DNA of 64,000 bases from Micropterix aruncella (taxonomy: Eukaryota; Arthropoda; Insecta; Lepidoptera; Micropterigidae), in assembly GCA_944548615.1 (NCBI GenBank), contig OX155961.1, positions 17,081,629 to 17,145,628 on the forward strand, given 5' to 3'. The translations under genes and the position numbers were made by a program. Each line of letters starts with the position of its first letter. Position 1 is the first letter of the stretch. The notes beneath the pieces are model-generated. The model searched no databases, was not told the DNA's origin, and saw only the letters and a program-made list of their open reading frames with translations. This document shows, piece by piece, positions 31,180 to 44,300 of the stretch.

Positions 31180-31860
31180 AGCACACAGTTGGGCGGTGTC
31201 GACTGCAACGGGCGAACCCGTCACCCCAGGCTGGTATAATGATATGTGATCGATCTTTCAGCCGTGGAATGAACGTAGAAGACTTAGAGACAATACAAAT
31301 CTACTGTCCAGCTATGCCACCATGCCCGTCAGAGTCCAATTCCTTACGGCGAGGCACCGGGAAAGGCTTCAGGATACCTTCGTCCTCCCGACTGGTTACG
31401 GGTCCGAAGTTGCTTATGCAACCTCTAGCTGTTGTATTACAGCGGTAATTCATTTTGAATTCATCGCGGACCCGGGCGTTCTTTGCCTGTAGTGCCACAC
31501 GGGATCGAGTGGTCCAAGGTCATTTCAAGAGTGGCATGACAACAGGTCAACATCCACCCCCGCTGCTTAGAAAACAGTATATTTCCATAGTCTCCAGACC
31601 CCTTCAGAAATTAGTCACAGCCGCCGGCTTCGCCGACCGGTGCGCAAATCGTCCAGTGGCGCCGGGATGCAATCCCGCCGGGAGAAACCGGTCCACCAGC
31701 TCTGAGGCCTGAGACACGGGAGTCTTACCCGGGGTAGCCTTCCACTCGAGGAGGCTTCTGAATAGGAGCTGAATCGCGAGTTGAGCCGATCCGAGAACAA
31801 AATGGATCTTGTAGCCCAAACTGCACGAAACCGTTTACCATGGCAGTGGAGATCCACAGT
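31180..31860 (-). repeat. GC-rich repeat family A, nearly full inverted copy
   Basis: Inverse of 15140-15870. Shared blocks include GTCGACTGCAACGGGCGAAC, GACCGGTGCGCAAATCGTCC and GAGGCCTGAGACACGGGAGT. Confidence 0.65.
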
Positions 31861-33170
31861 GTAAATATAACTACTAGTTTAACCACATCTTTGGATCTGT
31901 TGGAAATACCACAGCCACCGCTGCCGCAGGCCTCTTGACCACAGCATGTTTCTTTCAACGTACGGCGGATTAGCCGCGCTGTAGAAAAAACGTGACCTAT
32001 TGTCCACTGCATGGTTTTTTCGCCATGCAACGCATTAGGTACATACATTTTGTAAACAATTTCTAGGTGCCGCAATCATTGTCCGCCGTGAGAACGTCCA
32101 GTGGCATTGACAAGCTCTCATACATTGCCATACAACATTGATACAAATTTCGCGGTCAATAAACAGGGCTCGCCGAAGGGGAAATACGATGCATACGGCG
32201 GCGGCGCGGTGCCGTTTTTCTAAAGTGTTTGTGGACAAGCCTCAATAGATATTCATATTCCCCCCTCCCCCCCACTGACGACCGCGCCTAGACTCGGCGA
32301 ATTAACCGTGATTTTTCACGGTGGAAAAAACGTGTGTGGATAAGAGGGCTCAGGGTTCTTCCCTTCATGTGATCAGTCGACATACCTACTATTAATTGTA
32401 AGCAGGTAAAAGTAGAAAGCACACTAAATCTATAATGCCTGCTCTATACGTTGGCCATCGCCTATGTCTCTCTAGCTCTCTCACTCCTATACGACCCGCT
32501 CTCACCGTAGCGATGCGGCCGAGCATTCGCCATTGTGAAGCAGGAATAAGGAAAAAATACTGTGGTGGCGGCCAACTGAAAGACGTAATGTTGGGAGACA
32601 GCCAACCAGCCTTCTAATATTAAGTAGGTACCAATCGCCATTAAAAAATCAAAAATTAAAACAGACTTACCTAGTCACTTGCACTGGTCTGCTTGGCTGA
32701 CGGGAAATCAGAGGAACATTGCCACATTATAACAACATTATAAAATAGGCTCGTCTTCTTGCTTAAAACATGTTACTTGCAAACACTCCCAAAATATGAA
32801 CACAAACAAAAGCAAAAGAAAAAAGAACAGCAGCAGCTGTCAAAACAAACAACAATCAACTGTCAAAATATATGATTTGCTGTCATTTTGTTTTTTTTAT
32901 GTAGGTCGGCGGATAAAAGTCCTTTGACCCTGTCTATATTTACGTAAAATTTTATTTGCCTGCCTACAGTCTGTAAATATTTCTAAAATGTGTTTTTTAA
33001 TTTATGTTTTTTAAATATATAGAAACGTATTTTGCAAAGAAAAAATGCTTGATTACTCATCTTAATGAGATTGTGGACATTCTTTTTTTTTCTTTATAGC
33101 CAATGTCTCCAAAAATATAATGTATCAAGGTGGATTTTTTCAAAATCTTACAAAGGACACTGTGAATTTT
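31861..33170. other. Intergenic sequence without a supported gene
   Basis: Several short frames (for example 31725-32075 and 32035-32238 on the minus strand) show no family signature. No repeat edges were identified. Confidence 0.45.
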
Positions 33171-34583
33171 TCGGACCAATAAGGGTACAGACACACTAGT
33201 TCCACATACGCAACGTGTCGACGCAGCTGGGGGGGGGGGGGGGGTCTTGGTGTGCACAATTGCCCACGTACGCAACGTATATATGGCATTAAAAAGCTGC
33301 TGTCACTTAGACGGTACATCAGTACTGTGTACAACCGCTGTACAATATATTTTTTGATTCTTTGAGTGAGTTTTATAACGATTTACTCAGTTTGTTATTT
33401 TTAAATGAATGAAATTTAAATACGCGACACAAAAACTAAAAAAGGTAAAGAAGACATTGGATTCATGAGATAAATAGACAAAGAAAAGAGTTTGGAGAAT
33501 TCCACACAATAATGCAGAAATTGGAATACGACAAAGATAGATTCTTTGTATTTTTCCGCGTGTCCAAAGTACAGTTTGATGAGATTCATAATATTTTTCT
33601 ACGACTTGTATTTTTTATTTAATTCACCGATAGGTATATCAAATCCTTCTAATATATATTATAAATGCGAAAGTTAGGATATTTGTTAATCACGTATACA
33701 CAAAGTCGTTGCCGCGGGGTAAACAAACATATAAACGAAATCCACGCTGACGCAGCCGTAGGAGGAAAACTAGTGAGTAATAAAATAATGTTTTTATTCG
33801 TAATTGTTCACATTAAGGTTATAACTGTCAATTTTGCCACTATCATTATATAGCGTGAGTTTTGATTAACCGGCATCTTTGAATGGGGTAAATCAGTACG
33901 ACCAAGTGAGCAACTTTTATTAAAAAAATGTTGAAAAAACAAAACAATTACTTTTCGAAAAAAAGCTCGTGTTTCTTGTATACAATATACGCACTCGTTG
34001 CCCTTTTTCGGGCGCTGTTTGGGGATAATTTAATAATAACACAACATCATAGGTAGGTACATATATAGTGCTACTATTATGACTGATCAATTTTTGAGAT
34101 AAAAAACATAGTGGTAAAAACAACACAAAAAATATTGGATTCGTGGGATAAACAGACAATGTATTTCCGCATGTCTTCTCTCTGCACATGCGCCCACATT
34201 CTATGTATGACGTTTCGCGAACGTATGTTCTAGAAACACATCTCACCATGATAAGTCAACACACCTTCCCACGCCGATCTGGAGACCGCAGATCAACGTG
34301 AGAAGGTGTGTTCACTGCGTTGCATGGGACGCGTGTGACAGCTTTGCGTATGATAAGGATGTCTGCTTTCATTCAAATCAATGGTCCAGATGTCATAATG
34401 CGTTGCATACGTTGCTTACGTAGGTTCGGTGTATCCACCCTGGTCGACGTTGCGTGGGACGCGTGTGACAGCTTTGCGTATGAAAAGTGTGTCTGCTCTC
34501 ATGCAAATCAATTGTCTAGATATCATATTGCGTTGCACACGTTGCGTATGTGTTACTAGTGTGTCCGTACCTTAATGGTCCGA
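33171..34583 (+). mobile_element. PIF/Harbinger-like element with HARBI1-type N-terminal relic
   Basis: The ends are inverse copies over about 45 bases (left GGTACAGACACACTAGTTCC, right inverse GGTACGGACACACTAGTAAC), next to TAA and TTA. Inside, the plus-strand frame from 33458 reads WIHEINRQRKEFGEFHTIMQ and then FFRVSKVQFDEIH, matching the N-terminus of HARBI1-type nucleases (W..xINxxRxxxGEFxxLxxEL, FFRMxxxxFxxL). A short echo of the same start lies near 34137. The catalytic part is lost. A partial copy of the MITE found at 61629 lies inside at about 33851-33930. Confidence 0.65.
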
Positions 34584-34632
34584 GGTGAATAATAATTTAC
34601 CATAGAGGCGGAATATAGGGGTACTTTTTCAT

Positions 34633-34827
34633 AGGGCGTTTACACTCTCGCGCGAGGCGCGAGGCGAGACGCAAAACCATATCAGTAAACAAATGGAACA
34701 GAGGCAAAGCTTCTAACGAGCGTACAAAATGTTTACCTACTTGCTAGAAGCTTTGTCTCTGTTCCGTTTGTTTACCACATGGTTTTGCGTCTCGACTCGC
34801 GCCTCGCGCGAGAGTGTAAACACCCCA
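34633..34827. mobile_element. Palindromic MITE, unit 1
   Basis: Almost the whole unit is one inverted repeat. Arms start with GTTTACACTCTCGCGCGAGG and run through CGAGACGCAAAACCAT, GTAAACAAA and GGAACAGAGGCAAAGCTTCT. The loop is GCGTACAAAATGTTTACC. It is rich in CpG. Confidence 0.85.
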
Positions 34828-34835
34828 TTATAAAT

Positions 34836-35026
34836 ATGGGAGTTTACACTCTCGCGCGAGGCGCGAGGCGAGACGCAAAACCATGTTGTAAACAAACGGA
34901 ACAGAGGCAAAGCTTCTAGCAAGTAGGTAAACATTTTGTATGCTCGTTAGAAGCTTTGCCTCTGTTCCATTTGTTTACGATATGGTTTTGCGTCTCGCCT
35001 CGCGCCTCGCGCGAGAGTGTACCCTC
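34836..35026. mobile_element. Palindromic MITE, unit 2 (inverted relative to unit 1)
   Basis: Same arms as unit 1, but the loop is the inverse complement (GGTAAACATTTTGTATGC). The two units together therefore form a larger near-palindrome of about 390 bp. It ends about 290 bases before the MRG15 start codon. Confidence 0.85.
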
Positions 35027-35316
35027 ATAAAATTCCGGTCATAGATAGTAGATAAAAAAGTTGCAAGCGACCTCGCATCCAAAGATAAATTAAAATGCTC
35101 GCATCCATTATCTTTGATCTCTTTGCCCGCATCTAGCAACAACGGCCGGCCCTATCGGTTTTCGCTTGTTTTGTAAATTACAATTTTAGCGTTTTCGCCG
35201 GAGATTTCATATGTCCAAACGTTATATCAGATTGTCCATTTACAAGAAGTTATTTAACCGCGCCATATTGCGTTGTTTTTTGCGTAGATAGGTTACACAT
35301 TGCGATTTCATCAAGA
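35027..35316 (+). promoter_or_regulatory. Likely MRG15 promoter and 5' leader
   Basis: This short stretch between the palindromic MITEs and the first MRG15 codon must contain the core promoter or leader unless an untranslated exon lies further upstream. CGCGCCATATT near 35260 contains GCCAT, a YY1/Pho-like core. No TATA box is obvious. Confidence 0.35.
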
Positions 35317-35342
35317 ATGGTTCAGGCGGAGACGGTCGCGCA
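35317..35342 (+). CDS. MRG15: MRG15 exon 1 (start codon)
   Basis: ATG at 35317 encodes MVQAETVA and ends in phase 2 before the donor gtaagc. Joined to exon 2 it restores a Gln codon and keeps frame into the conserved N-terminus. The context aagaATGG has G at +4. Confidence 0.85.
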
Positions 35343-38300
35343 GTAAGCGATATTGCATTTTAGACGAAAAAAATACAGTGAAGTTGTGTTATTCTAATGT
35401 TTTTGTCAATTTTAGGTCTGCGCAACCGGCCCCGAAGCCAAAATTCGAAGACGGTAAAAAGCTGGATTTTTATTGTTGCTTTTTGGGGTTGTTGAATTCG
35501 TTACAATTGAATTTCGTTACGGTTTTCAGGTGAGAGAGTATTATGTTTCCACGGGCCGCTGATATATGAGGCGAAATGCCTCAAAAGCTCAACCCACAAT
35601 AAGGAAAAACAGATAAAATACCTAATTCATTACGCAGGATGGAACAAAAAGTGAGTATTTCAGCGGGCAGGTCATTTTTTCCCGTTCCTCAAGTCAAGTA
35701 TTTGTAGCATCGGCATCTTTTTCATTTATCGAAGAAGAAAAAACCACTGCTAGATTCAATCATTTTACTGCTAAATCTGCTAGGAAATAACCTTGGACAC
35801 GCAATATTTCAAGACATAATTATTTTTAAATTTACATACCATGTGGAAACATTCGATTTGATGCGATAGGTGTTTATAATAGTTTTAAGAAAAACTAACT
35901 TAACATAAAGGCCGCGACAGATTTCTCGTCTCGGCATTTATTAACACGTCCATTGTGTTATGCAGTCTAAAAAGCCGCATGCGTGACTTTGCAGATGCGG
36001 CAGTCAAATTCGCGTTCTTTTACGGGGAGCGATAATATTCACATTTCTTTAGGTATGAGAAACGAATATATAATAATGCTTCCCTTACGAAGTTATCCTA
36101 ACGGCACAATTAAAAACCTATTTTGTGAGGCTGATGTATCACTTGCATTCGTATAACTATGGCGGTTAAACACCAATGCACTGAAACCTACCCCCACATT
36201 CTGAAGCGGCGATACGATACATGATTATTGTCACTCGACGATAACTGCGATTCTGGAAGCGATTTGACAGTCCTCCAATCAGAAGTGAGGTTAGGATAGA
36301 CCGCAGCACATGAGGTGTCGTCTGCATGTCGTTGCTCTAGGATATAGCTGGGAAATAGCAGTAAAAATCCCCATTCAGCAATAATTACTGACTATTCTCA
36401 CCCGAGATTGAAATTTGAATATAGCGCCGGCAAATATTCTTCTCAATAAATAAAATATGCGTTCAGAATTGCCCTTAGCTCAAAGCACTAAGCGTGCTGA
36501 GAGCCCGGTCCAAATCGAGCATACGCCGCTCACTGCTAAACGGCCTTCCTCCGTCAATCAGAACACGATATCGGGGTGGGAATCACGTGGGAAGTATCGA
36601 GTTCCGAGATTAGCTGACGATTCTGAAACAGAATTAGTCAGGTCCTCTGATTGAGGACGATATCGAATTCAAAGTCACGTTGCGTTGTCGTATCGTATCG
36701 CCACTTCAGAATTCTAGGGCAAAAAGGGATAGAAATCTATTAACCGCTAAAATGCTAATACCAGATTGGTGGTTTTTTCCGTTGCAATAACTCGCAAGTA
36801 GCTGATCTCTGTATTTATGCAATTATGTAATTATATGCAAAAAAGGTGATAAAGCTCGGCCGGGACTCGATGGCAGAGATAAAACGAAGAAAACAATTGG
36901 GATGGGCAGCCTTCGGGAAGCTGAGCTTCGTGCTGAAGTCCAGAATTCCCCAATCGCTCAAGACAAAGGTGTATAATCAGTGCGTGTTACCGGCTATTAT
37001 GCTTGTGAGACATGGACACTGTCTGCTGAGATGATCCACAAGCTTAAGGTGGTGCAGCGTAACATGGAGCGAGTCATGCTTGGAATATCGTTACGCGATC
37101 GAGTCCAAAACGAGCTCATCAGACAGCGCACGAAGGTGGTCGACGTGGGTTAAAGAGTGGCCAAGCTGATGTGGGCTTGGGCCGGCCACGTGGCCCGACG
37201 ACACGACGAACGGTGGAGCAAGCGCGTTTTGGAGTGGAGACCCCGGCTAGGCAGAAGAAGTGTGGGCAGACCACCAGCCCGATGGTCCGATGACATCAAG
37301 GAGACAGCTGGACCAGTCTGGATGAAGGAAACGGACAACCGATCCGGGTGGAAAGTGATTGGAGAGGCGAATGCCCAACGGTGGGCGAATGCGCGCTGAT
37401 GATGATGAAGAAGAAGAAGAAGATGCAAAAAAGTCGCTTTATTGAATAAGCCATTATTGTACATTAGTATGCCTGCACTAACCCCTACAAAGAAATTTTC
37501 GAGGGTTGAAAACATGATGTTGTGTGTTTCATTCCCATGGCTAGCTTTCTGAGGGTTAAAGGATTAGGATTTCTATTCCTTTTTGGTTTCAGTGCATTGG
37601 TGTTCAATGGGAGCGAGGGACCAAGAAATTTTTGTGAAATGTTTATGAATTGTTTTAAAAAAAACTAACTCAAGCTACCGAAATATAGGTGTTTGGCGCT
37701 TCTTTAAATGCCTATATCTCGCTTATTTATTGAGGCCGATTAAAGATTATTCCAGATTCGGAATCAGCGTGGTGAATATAGTCAGGTGACGTTAAAACAT
37801 CAATAAATGAATAGGTTCCAATTATACATTAATACCTAATAAATAAGATACAAACGGAGCTGCCATGGAATTCACTATATCATAATACTATTCCGTCGGG
37901 CTCTACTCCGGGTCCCGATGGTATTCCCTATTTAGTATACAAAAAGTGCCCCTGCCTTCTGTCATCTCAATTCCAAAGGTCCCAGTTTGCACCGAACCAA
38001 AGGACGCTCTGCTCATTGCTCTGACAGATACTGTGGCCAAAATCTTTTTTAGCATAGTCCACACTAGAATGAGCAAATTCATGCACCGGAACGAGTACCT
38101 TGGAGTGTCAGTACAAAAAGGCTTCATGCGTGGCGTCTCAGGCTGCCTCGAGCACAATTCTCTCCTGGCTGCTGCCATCAAGGATGCGAGACAGCACGAA
38201 AGCCAAATCAATGTATGCTGGCTCGACCTAGAGAATGCCTTTGGGTCAGTCCGATACAGTCTCCTCCACTTTGCACTCCGCTGGTACAACTTCCCACCTG

Positions 38301-41300
38301 TCGTGCGTTACATTGTAGCCTCCTACTACAACTGTCTGACATTCCATACTAAGATATTTAAAGAGGTGAAACAGAGATTTGACTGGCAGGCCACGAGCGC
38401 CAACTTCACCACGTGAAGGTGAACAGCGAAGTCGTCTCAGGTGACGGCATTTGCGAGATCATGGTATTTATTTTTTGTACTCGTGGTCTTTTGGGATATT
38501 TGATTCCCATGTGGAACAGTTAATTCTACAATAAGGGCCGGGCCATCTTCCGAGACAGCGAGTAAAGAGTTATATCTGGACGGAGGGCTGTGCATCTGAG
38601 ACTTTCAGGGAATTTATACTGTTTAGAGACCGAATAGACCTCCAGAATCCAATCTGAAGGTTTTTCGATTATTGTGAAAGGTTTTTCACAAGGTTCTAGC
38701 GAAATGGTTTTTACCTTTCAAGCCATCCTGCACAAACTGTATTGGGAGTTTAAAGGGTACTCTGCCGTGTTCCAACAAAACCACGCAACCCGGGTTACGT
38801 GGTTTTGTCGGAATAAGGCTTATTCAACTCTATTCTTCGAATACTATATAACTGTATTATTACTTTTTCATTATGACGTTTCATTCCCGAGATATACGTG
38901 GTGGACAAACCACGTAACCCAATTTAAAAAAAAAATAATATGACTAAAATACGTAAACCACTATTATAGGGTTTTATCGCAATAAATATCGCAGCCCATA
39001 GTACTAGCGTATTACGACTAAACCACGTGCCGCGGCTCGGTCGCGGCGCGGGCCTCAGCAGCCCGCCGATGCAATTCAATTACTTTGAATATTCCCACTG
39101 TTAGTCAGGCTAATTGGAATATAACCTAACTAAGGTTATATTTTACATGGACAATTGTACCTCGCAAAATAAAAACAAAACGCTGTACTCAGCATTACTA
39201 AGGGCCGATTTCTATATAGTACTTTTACTCACAAGTACAGGTTTCGTGGAACCAATAGTCAGTTTTTGACATTTTTCCGTTTCAATATGCAACCTGTAGG
39301 CATCGGTTGACCTGTAGGCAAAAGTATCGGTCAACTTTTACTTGCGAGTTACGATTCCCATACAAAATGCGTTTCAATAAAAATGAACGTGACAGTTCGC
39401 AAACTTCCGTCGAATTCTCGCTCCCTGATTGGTCGCTCAAATCAGCTGAGAGTTGAGATCTAACAGGTCGATTTTGACGGTTTGAGCCATTGATCATGTG
39501 GTTTGAGCTTCAGTTTTATGTTTTTCTGGTGAATTATCAGTGGTTTCGCGCTGTTCAGAAGAGAAAAAGTCGGATGTAAGGGCAAAAATGGCCGATGCAG
39601 AACCGAAAATAGATGAGTATACAGTTGGCTTTTATGTTATTATGTAATGAAATATAAGAAATAAGCAAGATTGTCGTATGGCTTGCGCAAAGTAAGGTAT
39701 ATGGACACGAGAAAGTTACGAAAACAATAATCTAGTTGCTATTATAACACTATAACCTAAGAGTAGAAATAAGTCGTTTTACTATAACCTATATGCGGGA
39801 TTTTAAATTTAATTTGATATTTTGACATATTTACTTGGTTTCTTTAAATGTAAATGTAGAACAATGTTATATTTAAACAACATGTAGATGTAGATTTCAA
39901 AAACGTTTACCGCTTTTCAAAGACCTACTGATAATATATTATTTTAGAAGCGGACGAAAACCTTTACAAGGGACGAGATGAGGAGGATTGTTGGCTTTGC
40001 TTCGAACGCGGATGTCTACACCGCTGAGCATGAGAAAGGGTACTTATTTTTTAAAGAATAGATAACCGTATATTTAATTTCATTTATGTTACAACTTTAC
40101 AATTGTGAAGGGATAACACACTAAATTACTTAATTTAACATTCGAAGCCCCCTACTGTTACGATTCCCTCGTTCGCATCCCTAAACCTGAACCTTCGTTT
40201 CAGAAAACCGAAATTGTAATAGTCCCGTCTCACCGCTAACGCAGTTACTTGGTTTCTTTAAATATAAATTTAGAATAATGTTATATTTAAACATGTAGAT
40301 TTCAAAAACACTTAACGCTTTTCAAAGACCTACTAATAACACATATTATTTTAGAAGCGGACGAAAACTGTTGGCTTTGTTTCATACGCGGATGTCTACA
40401 CCGCTGAGCACGAGAAAGGGTACTTTTTTTTTACAGAATAGATAACCGTATATTTAATTTTATTTATTTTACAACTTTACAATTGTGAAGGAATAACACA
40501 CTAAATTACTCAATTTAATATTTGAAGCCCCCTACTCTTACGATTCCCTCGTTCGCATCTCTAAACCTAAACCTTAGTTTCAGAAAACCGAAATTGTAAA
40601 CGTCCCGTATCACCGCTAACGCAGTCGATTATGGACAGAAACAAGGAAATGGAGACTATTATAGGACGAATAATCGGTATTACGCTGCAAAACTCACGCT
40701 ACTCGTGGGTAAATGGTTTTTACAAGGCAATTTTGTTCCGTTCCAAAGATAATGTGAATTTATTCTTTGCAGAATCTCCGTCGGCCTGACGAAACCCAGC
40801 TGCCCCCAGAACATAACAAAAAGTCAAAAAAACATAAATAAAAAGCCAATAATGGATAACTTGTTTTATTTTAAGGAATATATACTTCAACCCCAAACAT
40901 CAGCTATGCCGAAGAAAACTCTCAGTTCCGGTAGTAGCCTCGGACCAAACTGAAATAAAAGAAAATGATTATATACCTATTTATTTGACAAATACTATTT
41001 GGTGATTTTTTTCAATAATATTTGGTGGTCCTCACGACAAATTTATGACATTGACTTTTTCTGTGGACTTTTTGAAGTCTCATTGTTTTTTACTGAAGCC
41101 ATCGCCAAACTACAAGCTCTTAATAGACAAAGGTACCTACTTTCTCGCTAGAGGCATTTCAGTATGAAAATGCCCTCGATGAGAAATACTTATTTATTTT
41201 TTATTTATTTATTTTATTTATGTATTATTCATATATTTTATTTTTAAAAATATTTAGGAAATAATTTTACAAAATGATTTTGTGTCACTACTAACTAGGC

Positions 41301-44300
41301 AGTGCCTGTTCCGAGGAAAACGCCAATTTTATATGATATTACTTTAAATTTTCAAATTTAGCTTTATGAATAAGATGTAAATAAATTGCTATAGTAAATC
41401 AAAGAAAAAAAATAAAAACATTAAAAAAAATAAAATAATCATTAAAAAAAATATATCATTAAAAAAAATCAAAATAATCATTAAATAATAAAAGTAATAG
41501 AAAATAATTATAAGATAAATCCAAATACAAAATATTACATTATTAAAATAAACAGCTGAATTCACTCTTGTTTACATAGATAATTTATATTGCTAGATAT
41601 GTGAGGTTGTTTAAATCGTGTGTATGTACATTCCGCGCGCGAGCTGCGAAGAATCGGGGGATTACGCCGCCCCTGACCGTTGCCTCATACCCTGCACTAG
41701 TACTGGGAGAGCGTGGGGTGTGGAGCGACGGTCGGGGGCGGCGTAATCCGCCCTCTTCGCCAGCTCCCGATTCTTCTGTTGCTATTTTTGAAATGTCATA
41801 ATGTCATAAGGTTACTTTCAGTTTTCGTTCTTCCTTCACTAATTATCCACTGAATGAGACTTTTTAAGAACCACTTGTGTCAGTCCCGAAATTTCGAAAT
41901 ATTTTCCTAAAATAATGGTAATGGTGTTGTCTAGGCGTTGATCTCCTGGGCAATATAATATGGTATATGTGCCGATCTTGTGTTCTTAGCAGGAAACAAT
42001 GTCTCTACTTGCGCGCGATTGAAATATAAAGAAGTTTTTAAATATTACAATTGCCTAATATCAAGTATTTTCGCTTCGAGAAACAACTACTTATTAGAAT
42101 AAATTTTTGGTTTTTTGAGTACGATACGAATTATAGTTTTTTGTACGATAGTAATTCTTTCGATTGTAGTCTTACAGCATGCTCACCACCACATAATAGC
42201 GTATATTATCATTATACATAGTCCTAACATAAATACTGTTACAACATTAAAAGCACTAATTGCGCCGCGAGTATTAGTGGAATTGCGTATTTGACTTATG
42301 TTTGTTGACAGTTGGTCTTTGTGCAATTATGCACAATTAGTAAATTTAGTATTTGTTTTAACATATTCATGGAGTGGACTGACAAAGGAAATCGTGTCGC
42401 AGTTATTGCGCTTTATCGGTGCAAAGTCGAGAAAAGAGAGATCTAGCCGCTCGAAGTCAGCCGTATGTTTGTGTATCGGTGTATCAAATTATCCGAGGAT
42501 ACTGGTGACATTCAAGACCGCAAGCGGTCCGGCCGTCCTCGAACTATTCGTACCATCGAAGGCCATTGAAGCCGTGAAGCATCGGATTTTGAGAAATCCA
42601 CTCCGAAAACAGAGGACAATTGCGAGAAAAATGAATATGAATTCGATGTCCTTGGACCGCATCATCAAAAAAGACTTGGGTCTTGGGGCCTACAAACGCC
42701 GCACAGGACAATTGCTTATGGCCGCTCTGAAGGAAAATAGAGTGAAAAAATGCAAGCGGCTGTTGGTCCAGTACGCGGGTTGGAAGTACAAACAAATCCT
42801 GTTTACTGATGATGTAGATTTATGATGTAGATTTTTGTTTTTGTATGTGACAAATTTATGATGTAGATTTTTGTTTTGTTGACTTGAAATCTAGATTTTT
42901 GGTGAAGTCATCGCCACTACAAGCTCTAAATAGACAGATTATAGCTTCTGGATAGAGGTATTTCAGTATGAAAATGCCCTCGGTGAGAAATGTTACAAGC
43001 GTTGTCCGTGTTCGGCCCTTATCCTTGATTAGTCTCTCGTTTGAACGCTATCTTTGAAAGAACCTTTTCTATTACAAAACATTACAAAAAATAAAGTTAG
43101 AAATACAATTGCTATGGAAACAATCGATGTGCTTAGATTAAGATTTTATTTGCAAAATTTGTGGAATAAGTTTGTCCCTTCAGAAAAAAAATCCATTCGA
43201 TAATAAAATAAAACACAATCGATCAAATCAAATCAATCGATTTTATATTAGAAAGGGGACATTAGAAAACGATAACTATAGGCTGTTCAGTTTTCTCTCG
43301 CACCTATTTATTTTTTTGCATAAGCTAGACTCCAATTCGCCAAGAGAACAAGCCGGCTTCCGGTCATGCTTAAACTATCACCACAGACACTAAAGACCCT
43401 GGTAGAGAAATGCGATTAGTATAAAAATCAGATTATACTGACTTTTATCAATTATGAAAAGGCATTCAACTCCGTAATTTGGACGATCAAAAAGCCCTAG
43501 CGAGCTGTTTTCCAAAATTCTTCATTTTTGGTGATTTTCAGGAACAGTTTTAGTGTTTTTTTATTGTGTCACCTCGCAACACTGCTTGAATTCAACTTAA
43601 TACCCTTAACGGTAATATTTGAAATTTTATTTACCTGGAAAAATAGGTTTTGATTAGCTCTGATGGCGTAACATCGTCCTTATTTTGGCGAAGTGATCAA
43701 TGTGGTAATTGAATTTCCGCCTCTGGTAGTGGCCGTTAATTCTTCTAGTCTATTGTCATTTTAATCCAACAAAAGAAAATCGTTTTCCCCAAATATCAAA
43801 GCAACTGAAACAAAACAATTTTTGTGTAAAAATAATAATTACTGTTTTTTGCTTTTGCTTTGTAGCATGGAGAAATTCTTTAGGTGAAATTATTACAAAC
43901 ATCCGTTTTTTTAACATCGCATGGAAGTATCTAAGCAGCTAGCCAGTCACCCAACAAGATACCACAGTATGCCAGACAGTAGCTTCTCTTTGAACAAAAT
44001 TGAAATCGAAGCGAATACATCACGATTCGTAAGGGCTCGGATATGGCCGCCAGATGTCCCGCTACTCGGCCCACGCAGATATGCAAACAATAGAAAATGC
44101 CGCCAGCCTTTACCTGTGCGTAACGCTAACCAAAGGCCTTCGTCGAGACGTACCCCTATGTCCAGATTCCTCGCACCCTCTTCCCGCAATGCCCTGTAGC
44201 TTAAGAGTAAACCTACTGTTTGGTATACTGTGCACATACTGTTCCTGACTGATGATGCTTAACATTATGCAACAAATACAGTAGAGCCTTAATAATCCGA

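Larger units (their letters stand above)
36169..37604. mobile_element. Element with 20-bp perfect terminal repeats, interrupted by a MITE
   Basis: AACACCAATGCACTGAAACC at 36169-36188 is repeated exactly in inverse form at 37585-37604. On the right the terminal repeat continues as AAAAAGGAATAGAAATC. On the left the matching part appears only at 36721-36737, because another MITE (about 36189-36720) was inserted inside the left terminal repeat. The interior holds an RTE-like LINE fragment. Confidence 0.7.

Noticed and set aside
42298..42825. The phrase YAGW in this frame suggested a chromodomain
   Set aside because: The surrounding sequence is mariner-type transposase; the true MRG15 chromodomain exons are at 35530 and 48207.
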